Part shown: positions 32,637-41,275 of the stretch, piece after piece
How the letters are laid out: each line of letters begins with the position of its first letter
Numbering within the stretch: position 1 is the first letter of the stretch
NCBI GenBank assembly: GCA_036873135.1
Contig: JAPTYO010000002.1
Coordinates: forward strand, 21,106,452-21,170,451
Source of the DNA: Clarkia xantiana subsp. parviflora
Taxonomy: Eukaryota; Streptophyta; Magnoliopsida; Myrtales; Onagraceae
Length of the DNA stretch: 64,000 nucleotides
Direction: 5' to 3'
Made by a program: the position numbers and the translations under genes
The notes under the pieces: generated by a model
Seen by the model: the letters and a program-made list of their open reading frames with translations, nothing else
Databases searched by the model: none
What the model was told of the DNA's origin: nothing

Positions 32637-34982
32637 ATGAGTAAGTCCACCACTCCTCTATCGCAGACTCCCTTTAATTCCGATATAGAGGATGACTTGG
32701 ACGTAGACCCGGTTTTGCCGGCAGATAGTGTTTTAGATACTGATGAGGGGACAGCTGTTGGGGTATCTCCCGCTGGAGAGACTGAGGCGTTGGTTAGGTA
32801 TTATACTAACCGCTTGGATAGATCCCTGTTTACCTTGTATGCGAGTGCTTCCGGACTCGATGCTTGTACCGAGGCTTTTTACCCCTTTGAGGTACTTCCT
32901 GCTAGCAGTCTGGGAGATGCTACTCCTCCGCATGTAGATTTATCTGTCGTGTACACATCACACGTTAGAGAGGGTTTACGGTTTCCCTACTGTTCCGACT
33001 TGGTTGATCTCTGTAGTGGATATGGGATTTCCCCTTTAGATCTTGCACCCAACGGGATTAGAGTATGGACTTGTTTCAGAGTGTTGCTTCACAAGCAATC
33101 CTGGCGTTATTCTCGCACTCTCTTTCGCTGTTTCTACCAGCTTAAGAGTTCATACTCTGCGGGATTATGCGGTGTGAAAGTTCGTTGGCCGAACTTGTAG
33201 AGCGATGGTTTTGAGGAGCTTGGTCTTGGGGAAGCCAAGTGGGATCCTAGTTACCGGTTAGTTGCTACCGCGGATCGGTCTGCCGACCATTGGAGGCATC
33301 ATTACTTCTTTGTTCATGATGCGGGGACGACTTGGGATGCCGAGTATGTTCAGAAATTTGATCCCGCGCCTGCTTTTCGGGAACTCTCCACGTCGGATAA
33401 GGAAGTGATAAAGCAGATATATCGTTGTCAACAATCGCGCAGCTTTACTTGCTCATTGCGTGCATCCGATCAAGAATTGATTGATGTTGGGATCCATGTG
33501 CTCCCTTCTGCAACTTCGGTATGTTGATCATTTTTATAACTTTCTACCGTGTTGAACTGTAGGTTGGTTTGACGGAAAAAGCTCGTCTTTGCAGACGGCG
33601 GCCGCTCGCAAGATTGCTTCTAGCGGGAGGATCGTTCCCCCATCTGCTTCTGGAGCATCAGCGGCTTCTAGACGTGGTAAAGGTAGATAGCTTTTTGAAA
33701 GGATAATCTTTTATTTTCTCAGTTGGGTTGTAACTTTGTATGCTACTTGCAGGTCGTACGACGCTTGTTACTGACCGCGTTGTTGCTGCTCCTGACTCTT
33801 CCAAACGGTCCACCACTGGGGCGCGTTCTTCGAGCAGTTCAAAGCGTCCGAAGACTACTGTGACCGTTCCTACTCCTTCCTGCCATAAAGGGAAGGAAGT
33901 TGGCGGTAGCGAGGATGCGTTGTCTGCCCCCCCGCTCGAAGGAGCGGTCCGAGGTGGAACGTTCTCTTCTTTCTGGTATAAGCTGGACACTTGATTCTGT
34001 GCCTTTATACGCTTTATTTTTGGCTTTTGTATAACGCTGCTTGGTTTACATGTAGCGATCCCGCCACTTGGACGTGCAGATTTGCTTCGTCCTTTGGATG
34101 GTGATATTTCAGATGGTAAGTGGATGCCGTATGTGGCAGGAGATCTTTCTTTTCCCAAGAACTCCCAGCTGAGCATGCCTGAAGTTGGCGTGCGTGTTCT
34201 CCATCGATCCATTCCTCCTGGTGATCGAGTTGTTCGACCCTCGAGTGACGAGGAGGCACGAGCATTTGTTGAGAGATCATTGTCTGGATTCACTCCAGTG
34301 AGTATCTTTTTTCCACTTCGCCATGTTCGTTGTTCTCGAACATGTATGTTTATTGTGTCCTTATTTTCAGGTTGTTTCCGACATGGTGCACATGGCCTCT
34401 TTCATGTTAGAGCTTGTTCAGGAGAACCGTGCCATTGCTGACAAAGCTGCTACTTTGTCCAAGGAGCTTGAGGAAGCTAAGGATGAAGTGCGCCGTCTTT
34501 CATTGAAGAAGACGAATTTTGATGCTCGTTATGAGTCTGATCATGCCAGCCTTGTTCAGCTTGAATCTGAGAACGCCGCCATTGAGAAGGTAATTTCTGA
34601 TAACGCAGGCAAGCACAAGGTTGCCTGCCGGAAAGTTCGTGAGGCAGAGATGAAGGCTGGTATTGAAGAGGGACTTAGCAAGTTCCCTTCTACCCCTGGA
34701 TTTGATAGCGCAGTTACTGCTGCTGCCACAGCGAAGGCCACTCCTATGCTCAGCGAGTTTGCTGAGGACTTTATTCGTAGAGTGAGTATTCTTGCTCCTG
34801 GCTTTCCTTTTGACAAGTTAGGGCCATATGCGGAGTCTGCTGTTGGGCAAGTTGCCGAGCTTCGTCGCTTAGATACTGCAACATCTGAGTTTGCATTTTT
34901 GTTTGGAGAAGATGGTGGCGGCACTAATGTGCAACATTTGCCTGTTCCGCCCAGCCCTGTCAGGGATGATGAACTGCTTTGA
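32637..34982 (+). CDS. spliced antisense gene of gypsy element 2 (672 codons, one in-frame stop)
   Basis: Five exons on the plus strand, opposite gag-pro: 32,637-33,518; 33,595-33,676; 33,753-33,953; 34,056-34,297; 34,371-34,982. All junctions are GT..AG and phases agree (2,019 nt). A single TAG at 33,198-33,200 (codon 188) interrupts an otherwise open reading. The N-terminal third resembles PF04195 (FPYCSDLVDLCSGYGISPLD, then NGIRVWTCFRVLL). The middle is Ser/Lys-rich (KRSTTGARSSSSSKRPK, a possible nuclear signal), and the C-terminal exon encodes a coiled coil (ENRAIADKAATLSKELEEAK). The layout matches the 847-residue gene of element 1, at the same place relative to the 3' LTR. The function is unknown. 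Confidence 0.75.
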
Positions 34983-36873
34983 TTTGTGTCATCTTTTCGA
35001 TTTGTTGAACTCGTTTATGAGCTCGTTTGCCCCCCCGGCTTCTATGTTTAGAAACTTGTTGGGGTTGTTGTTTGATTGTTGCTTGTGACTTGTTCGCTTT
35101 GAACTTCGTCGTATGAACCTGTTTTATACACAGCAGTTTGCATGATAACTTGTTAGTAATATTTCATACCGTTATCGCTTACTGTGTTTCCTGAACCCGG
35201 ATGACTAGTAGTGTAAACGTAGTCCCCGCAATCGTGACTGATAGCCACTTTCAATTCAAAATTGTTCGCACGATGCGTTATGCATGTTGTACGTCTTCCT
35301 GTATAGCTTGACACTATATCCGTCGAAACTTGTCAAGTGACTCGCGTATAGCGACTTAACAAGTAGTATGTTTGAAATGTGTTATCTTTGCTTGAGCAAG
35401 ATACTAGTTTATACCGTCTCTTAGTTCCACTCTAAGGCGACGTTGTACAAGACTCTACTTGTAAATTTATGAGTTTTAAACAGGGTGCGCACCTGCCAGC
35501 GTGTATCAACCCGCGTTGGGGAAGCATACGTAAAAACTTTTTGGGTTTTGAAAGAAAGTTTTGCGAATCTGAAAAAGGTTGTTTGATAAAATGTTTGAAA
35601 AGGTGTTTGATATAGAAAATTTTTTATAAAGTATTTGGCAAAGTATTTGGTAAAAATATTTGTGATACATGATTCCTGCGTCCAGGGACCATGTAGCACT
35701 TTTGAGAGTATGAATTGTGATGCATGTTTTCTGCGTCCAGGAACCATACAACACGATTTTGAAAATCTATAGTACGGAATTGTCATTTTGCAAGAGGACT
35801 TCCGCATTGAAGAGTGAACCCTTGTTAGGAGTCCGTTATGTGGGATTGTCGTCTAAACAGAGGACATCCGCCATGAAGAGTGAACCCGTACTAGGAATTC
35901 GTAACAAAGTAGTGTCGTCTGAACAGAGGACATCTGCCATGAAGAGTGAACCCGTACTAGGAATTCGTAACAAAGTAGTGTAGTCTAATCAGAGGACATC
36001 CGCCATGAAGAGTGAACCCGTACTAGGAATTCGTAACAAAGGAGCGTCGTCTAGACAGAGGACATCCGTTATGAAAAGTGAACCCTTACTTAGGAATTCG
36101 TAACAAGGGAGTGTCGTCTAAACAGAGGACATTCGTTATGGAGGGTGGTTAGCCCCGTTATTGTATTTGCCCATCCTGTTCTGAATTCAGGGAATGGCTA
36201 TGATCATGAGGATTTGCTTTTAAAGAGAGATGTCACTTAGAAGTAAACATGCCCCCTTTGATAGTAGGTCTTGGTGTTAATCCAAGATATTGTTTTTTGG
36301 TGACGGCTCTTTGAGTAGTCGTTTCTTTGAGGAGAGAATTGCTATAAGTTCCTTTTTTGTAAATAATCCGCAAGTTGTCCTTGCGTCATATGAGTTGTCT
36401 TGTGAACACAGCACCATTGCTTTGTGTTGCCAGCGCCTCCTTGATGTAGATGTTGATTTGTGAATGGAGAAATAAACTCCTTGTTGTAAGTATGCAAATA
36501 TCATCCATTGTGTGTATTTGCAATATGTTGTTTTTGAAAGTGTCTTGGGCTTAACTTCCAAGTGTTTGACTCTATGATGATGCCTTTTTATGTGGTCCTC
36601 CATATGGGTAAATTTTTGTTGATGATAAACGTTGTCATAACGCGTGATAGATTTTGCTTGCACGTGTCATAATTCCTTGGATTATTGATGTAGATAATAA
36701 GCGCGTAGTTTAATTGCTTCGCGTTTAATCCAAAAAATATCGTGCAAGAGACAGATGTGTACCTACAAATGTAGATTGATTTTATTAGATACTTGCGTGT
36801 ATTTACATTGATTATACTAGAAGTACTAGGAATGCGCAAAGTAATCTAAAAGATAGTTGTTTCTCCCGTTTTA
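34983..36873. other. non-coding middle of gypsy element 2
   Basis: This lies between the convergent ends of the antisense gene and the gag-pro frame, where RT, RNase H and integrase would be in a full element. It holds a 66-bp tandem repeat (35,795-36,150). No pol motif is seen on either strand. Confidence 0.7.
35795..36150. repeat. ~66-bp tandem repeat, about 5.5 copies
   Basis: The unit contains GAGGACATCCGCCATGAAGA and ACTAGGAATTCGTAACAAAG. Copies start near 35,795, 35,859, 35,925, 35,991, 36,057 and 36,122, diverging towards both ends. Confidence 0.93.
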
Positions 36874-38175
36874 TTATGGCTGGTTTGATGACGATGTCAC
36901 GTAGTTGGTTGCAACAAATCGCCTCAATGCACCTAGCGTGATGCATTCTTCAATTTCCCACTTTAATGGTAGACACATGTTTGTGTTGTGCCCCCAAGTT
37001 TTATGGTACTTGCACCATTCTCTGATGTTGTTGCCCAAGAAAGCTGTCTCCTGGACAAGTGGACTTGGGAGCTTGTTTTCCAGCAGGTTGACGTAAATAT
37101 CTTCGGCCACCGTGTTTAGCGGTGTGAAGATGTTGTTGATATCAATGCTTGCGTCTTCCTGCTTGTTCATTCTTGCTCGAACTCCTTTGTCCCAACTGAG
37201 GGGTGTACCCCACCTCAATTCTTGTTCGCATAAGACTGCAGTCTCAAGCTTATCCTTTAGATCTGCCATGGTTTTTGTTGTTTGCCATCCATGAGTTCGT
37301 CCAAAGAGAAGGAAAGATTTTGCGTTCATGTTTGCATATAACACACTTATCACTTCTTCTTTTGTTGCTTTCGCTGTTGAGGCGTTGGAGGCAAATTTGA
37401 TGAAGTATTTCATGATTGGCTCGTCTTCTCCCTGCTTTACGAGCCATATCTGGTGCCATGGTGAGAACTGGATGCTTCCTTGTTGGTTCCAAACTGTAAC
37501 AACTTGTTCCATCGGTTGCTTCTTTCTTTCATCAACAACTTTCTGCCTCTTGAAGGAATTTATCATGGCCACATGGTATTGGTGCTTTGCTCTCAAGGCA
37601 TTGACGTAACAACGTCTTGCGGTTATCTGATCGCCTAGCACTTCTCCAATCCCATGTTCCGTCGGGAACTTCATCTTTTGGTGGACGGTGGAGGGCACGA
37701 TCACATAGGGATTGATCGTTGTTCGTCCTAAGATTCCGTTGTAGGCTCCGAGAGATTCTACAACTACGAAAGTGACGTTGATATGTAATGCTCTCCACCC
37801 CTGGCCAAGGATGACAGGAAGTGTAATTGTGCCCATGGGTTGTGTAGCTGCTCCTGCGAAACTGACCAATGAGAAGGTTCCTGGGGACAAGTCCTTGACA
37901 GATTTTCCTAGTTGCTCCAGAACTCTGACATGTAGAATATCAGCGGAGCTTCCACCATCGACAAGAATTCTTTTCACATCATACCCGTCAATGTCCATGG
38001 TTATAACCAAAGCATCATCGTGGGGGTAAACGATATGCTTTAAGTCTTCCCTGGAGAATTGGATGACTGTGTCTTCTTGCTCAGGCTGCTTGCGCTTTCC
38101 GTACTTCGGCAGAGTTACTGCTTGGGACGCATAAATGTCCCGAGCATTAGATACTTGTCCTCCGGCGGCAGGCCC
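36874..38175 (-). CDS. protease followed by a second gag-like segment, gypsy element 2
   Basis: In the same frame as gag but after a TGA (38,178-38,176), open for 433 codons. The first part is a retroviral-type aspartic protease: [20 protein letters not shown] (about 37,970), then [13 protein letters not shown]. After the protease, RT is absent. From about 37,490 the frame continues as gag-like sequence ([20 protein letters not shown], then [20 protein letters not shown]), ending at 36,874. The CxxH..GHxTxxC knuckle repeats the form of the first gag's C-terminus (WCENHEVFGHETDSC) but is not a copy of it. It may be a chimera with another element's gag. Confidence 0.85.
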   Translation of the reverse strand, partial: GPAAGGQVSNARDIYASQAVTLPKYGKRKQPEQEDTVIQFSREDLKHIVYPHDDALVITMDIDGYDVKRILVDGGSSADILHVRVLEQLGKSVKDLSPGTFSLVSFAGAATQPMGTITLPVILGQGWRALHINVTFVVVESLGAYNGILGRTTINPYVIVPSTVHQKMKFPTEHGIGEVLGDQITARRCYVNALRAKHQYHVAMINSFKRQKVVDERKKQPMEQVVTVWNQQGSIQFSPWHQIWLVKQGEDEPIMKYFIKFASNASTAKATKEEVISVLYANMNAKSFLLFGRTHGWQTTKTMADLKDKLETAVLCEQELRWGTPLSWDKGVRARMNKQEDASIDINNIFTPLNTVAEDIYVNLLENKLPSPLVQETAFLGNNIREWCKYHKTWGHNTNMCLPLKWEIEECITLGALRRFVATNYVTSSSNQP

Positions 38176-39702
38176 TCAGTGTATAACGTTGATTACACCT
38201 CGCTTAGCTGGCGGAGGATTGTCATTGACCTTCTCTTTTCCTTTGTTTCCTTTTTTTGATGTCTCTGGTTGAGCCTTTCTCGAGGGGTTGTTGCCTTGGT
38301 CGACAAACTGTTTCAATTCGCCTTTGAGGACGAAGTTGTTAATTCGGAAGCGCAGACTGACACAGCTATCGGTCTCGTGGCCAAAAACCTCGTGGTTTTC
38401 ACACCACTTGTCCTTGTCTCTCCCCAGTGGGCCTTTCCTGAAGTTGTTTGGCTCCTTCCACATATTTGCGTCCTTCATTTCTTTCAAAATTATAGACAGC
38501 GGGGCATTCAAAGGAATGCAGTCGGCAAGATTTACTTCCTTTGGCTTCTGAAAATCCCCTTGGAAAGGTCTTTTCGGTTGAGGTTGCCAATGTCTTCCTT
38601 GTTGACCACTTGGGTGTGGTTTTGGTTGGTTCTGCTTTGGATTATCTTTTGCCTTTGCTGCAGCGATTTTTGCCTTGTTCTGGCTTCTGAATCTTTCGAG
38701 GTCTATGTATTCTTTGACTCTTGCGGCTAATTCTTCCATGGATTCCGCTGGGCGCTTTGCCATTTTTTCAGCTAGGGCATTGCCTCTTCGTCCGAGGTTT
38801 CGAATGAATGCTCGAACAATTTCTCCTTCACTTAGGTTCCCCTGAATGTCAGAGATGTTCTGATTGAAGCGGACGTAGTAGTCGGCAAGAGACTCTTCGT
38901 TTTGTTGTTGAACGTCGTCCAGAGCGTTTGCCCCTTTCAACAATGTGCGCTCGCCCATGTATCGTTGAATGAACTTGGCCTTTAGGTCTGCCCATGAAGT
39001 AACGCTTCCGCGTGGCAATGAGAAGAACCAGTGTGCTGCTGTCCCGGCAAGAGTTTGTGAAAACGTCATTGCAAAATGGTGTGGGTTCTTCGTTCTGCCT
39101 AGCAGAGAGGCCTCGTGCTTTTGCACGTGTTCAACTGGGTCTCCTTTTCCTCGGTAGAGGTCCCCTCCAATTCGATACAGTGCGTCTGGGACGCGACTGT
39201 CCATCAAGTGGTCAGCGAATGGATGTGACGCCCTTTCTTCAAGAGCGTGCATACCCTTCATATTTGCTTCCTTCATCTTCTTCTCCACCATTTCTTCTAA
39301 CATCTCAGCGGTAAATCCTTTTACCGGTTCAGCATAACCTGTTGAAGGATTTTGCTGACCATTGTTGTGGTAGATGTCAGATTGATCCCTGCTTGTGGCC
39401 TGAAAAGGATCATCTTTTGTTGGCTGCTGTAGGTGGTAGAATGGGGGCTGCCTTTCGTTCCTCCATTGTTGGGCTCCTTGTAAGGGAGTGTATGACTGTG
39501 CAGGTTCATATCTTGCGTGTTGGTTCCTGCCCTGGAAAGGATTGCCGTAGCGAGTAGTGTCTTGCGACATCTCTCTTGCTGGCGCAGCATTTTGTTGGTT
39601 GGCCGGAGGTGGCTGAGCTGCGTATCCTTGGTTTTTTAGAGACTCGCGGAATGCGAGTAACTCTTCCAGCGCAGCCATCATTGCTGGAGTAACGGCGGGC
39701 AT
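38176..39702 (-). CDS. Gag of gypsy element 2 (508 residues)
   Basis: Starts MPAVTPAMMAALEELLAFRE. The N-terminal 150 residues are Gln/Asn/Pro-rich. The retrotransposon gag core lies at about 190-330 (AHWFFSLPRGSVTSWADLKA, then EESLADYYVRFNQNI and EGEIVRAFIRNLGRRG). The basic region is followed by a knuckle-like CENHEVFGHETDSC. The reading ends GVINVIH-stop at 38,176. In element 1 the corresponding RIINVIHGG continues without a stop, so the TGA is either a point mutation or a read-through stop separating Gag from Gag-Pro. The gag core looks functional. Confidence 0.9.
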   Translation of the reverse strand: MPAVTPAMMAALEELLAFRESLKNQGYAAQPPPANQQNAAPAREMSQDTTRYGNPFQGRNQHARYEPAQSYTPLQGAQQWRNERQPPFYHLQQPTKDDPFQATSRDQSDIYHNNGQQNPSTGYAEPVKGFTAEMLEEMVEKKMKEANMKGMHALEERASHPFADHLMDSRVPDALYRIGGDLYRGKGDPVEHVQKHEASLLGRTKNPHHFAMTFSQTLAGTAAHWFFSLPRGSVTSWADLKAKFIQRYMGERTLLKGANALDDVQQQNEESLADYYVRFNQNISDIQGNLSEGEIVRAFIRNLGRRGNALAEKMAKRPAESMEELAARVKEYIDLERFRSQNKAKIAAAKAKDNPKQNQPKPHPSGQQGRHWQPQPKRPFQGDFQKPKEVNLADCIPLNAPLSIILKEMKDANMWKEPNNFRKGPLGRDKDKWCENHEVFGHETDSCVSLRFRINNFVLKGELKQFVDQGNNPSRKAQPETSKKGNKGKEKVNDNPPPAKRGVINVIH

Positions 39703-40036
39703 CGGGTTTTCCCTGTTCTTTGTTCGCCATGTGGCATTTGGGATTCACCTTCGTGCGTTTCTGGTTCGAAACCAGGTGGATATGTGTGATGTTTGTCCCT
39801 TGGCTCTCTGTGCTATGCGTTGGGCGCATTGTCAGTCGGTATGGATGAAGCTATGGAAGTAGCTCTTGGGATGTGGGAGGGTCCCGACTGGCTCCCAGCT
39901 GGAGCTTGGCCTCCTGTTCTTTTGTTTGCTGGAGATTTCCTGGGGCGCCCGAGCCTTTTCCTTGGGTTTTTCACCTCTTCGGGAGGGTTGTGATCACTCG
40001 TCATGATTTCTGCGGTACGGTAGCTTCTTGTTCGAA

Positions 40037-40054
40037 TCACGTAGACGGCGCCAA
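40037..40054 (-). promoter_or_regulatory. primer binding site of gypsy element 2
   Basis: Minus-strand TTGGCGCCGTCTACGTGA adjoins the 5' LTR. The first 12 bases equal those of element 1's primer site. Confidence 0.8.
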
Positions 40055-40982
40055 TGTTGCGTCCGGATTGAACAAGGTCGTGAGGATGCGTCTGTGGTTG
40101 TGCGGGCTGTGATCCTTCCGTCGGGCGGAGATTGGGCCACTGACGAGTGTTCAGACTTGCTCCCGTATGAGGATTGTGTCTCGGTATGGCTGTGACTCGG
40201 CAAGGCTGGGACTCGGTAAGGTTGTGACTCGGCAAGGTTGTGTCTCAAGCGTCGGATCCTGCACCAAGGACCAATGCTAGCACGGAGAGGGGGGGTGGTG
40301 CTAGCGGAGCCCTCTCCGATGCTTAAGTCACTATAAGGGCAAAAATGTAATTTCTAGAGAGAGAATATTTCTAGAGAGAAGTCAGAGCTCAAAATACCAA
40401 AGTTGGGCAAATGAGAGAATGTGTCAAAATGGGTGGCCAAGACCTCCTTTTATAGGCTTTCTTGGGACCGGACCCGGTTTTAGAGCGGTTTGATGACGGT
40501 TCAAGATCATGCGGTAACCGTCATCCATATTGGTAATGTGCGAACTTGACTTCTCTACACGCAATGGTAATCGCGGATACGGTAGTCGCGCGATACCCGT
40601 AAGGCAATCCGGACCTCGTCGAATTTGGGCAATTCGGCGAGGTCCGGATTGCTGTGCAACCCGGACCTCCGGATTGCCGTGCAACCCGGACCTCCGGATT
40701 GCCGTGCAACCCGGACCTCCGGATTGCCGTGCAACCCGGACCTCCGGATTGCCGTGCAACCCGGACCTCCGGATTGCCGTGCAACCCGGACCTCCGGATT
40801 GCCGTGCAACCCGGACCTCCGGATTGCTTTACGCAACCCGGAGGTCCGGTCCGGACGCGCGTAAATGCGCTTCCGGACCGTTTTGATACCGTGGGAGATG
40901 TTTTTAAACCGAGATGTAATTTTTGACACGTTTACGAGGCCCGAAATGTAAATACGAACCCGAATTGGACATTTATCCATCA
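40055..40982 (-). repeat. gypsy element 2, 5' LTR with minisatellite expansion
   Basis: 928 bp against 780 bp for its partner. The extra length is almost entirely six additional copies of a 25-bp unit at 40,656-40,830. The promoter box on the minus strand reads CTATAAAAGG here (about 40,450). It is followed by target duplication GAAAC at 40,983-40,987. Confidence 0.93.
40656..40830. repeat. 25-bp GC-rich minisatellite, seven copies
   Basis: The unit GCAACCCGGACCTCCGGATT plus GCCGT repeats at 40,656, 40,681, 40,706, 40,731, 40,756, 40,781 and 40,806. The sister LTR has only one copy (about 30,636). Confidence 0.97.
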
Positions 40983-41275
40983 GAAACGTTCATCGATGTT
41001 GAACAAAAATGTCGTGGTTCCATCGGAATCCTCTCTCGAATACGATGATACACAAGCTTGGGTATGGCCTCTCCGGTTCGTGAGGTTGGCCAAACCAAGA
41101 GATCTGGGCCTCCCCCACGATGAGGATGAATAACTAATATGGCTCTAGTTTCATCATGAGAAATTATAGGAAGTATTGGAGTCAAGTCCCAGACTTGCTC
41201 AGGTGGTCTCAGAAGATCATATACCATTAGTTGTTGAATATTACTCCCAACCCGAGTGACGTTCAACCTATGACC
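40983..41275 (-). pseudogene. LINE fragment, 5' side of the gypsy insertion
   Basis: Minus-strand sequence that joins 30,033 across gypsy element 2: coding-like segments such as HRIRERIPMEPRHFCSTSMN lead into the zf-RVT domain. It is 5'-truncated near 41,275, where satellite sequence (CGCGTACAAAATATATAAAA) begins. That sequence resembles the satellite end at about 28,715 and may include the LINE's target duplication. Confidence 0.75.

Larger units (their letters stand above)
30034..40982 (-). mobile_element. non-autonomous Tat-like gypsy element, 10.9 kb, without RT or integrase
   Basis: LTRs at 30,034-30,813 (3') and 40,055-40,982 (5'), target duplication GAAAC (30,029-30,033 and 40,983-40,987). 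The primer site and polypurine tract fix the minus orientation. It encodes gag and protease plus a second gag-like segment (39,702-36,874), then non-coding DNA, then an antisense spliced gene (32,637-34,982, plus strand). I find no RT, RNase H or integrase motif in the 11 kb. The LTRs differ at roughly 7 single bases over about 780 bp plus a minisatellite expansion, so it is young but older than element 1. It is inserted in the LINE. Confidence 0.92.

Noticed and set aside
40424..40980. Repeated-peptide frames on both strands across the 25-bp minisatellite
   Set aside because: Array length and composition keep several frames open at once; no homology and inside an LTR.
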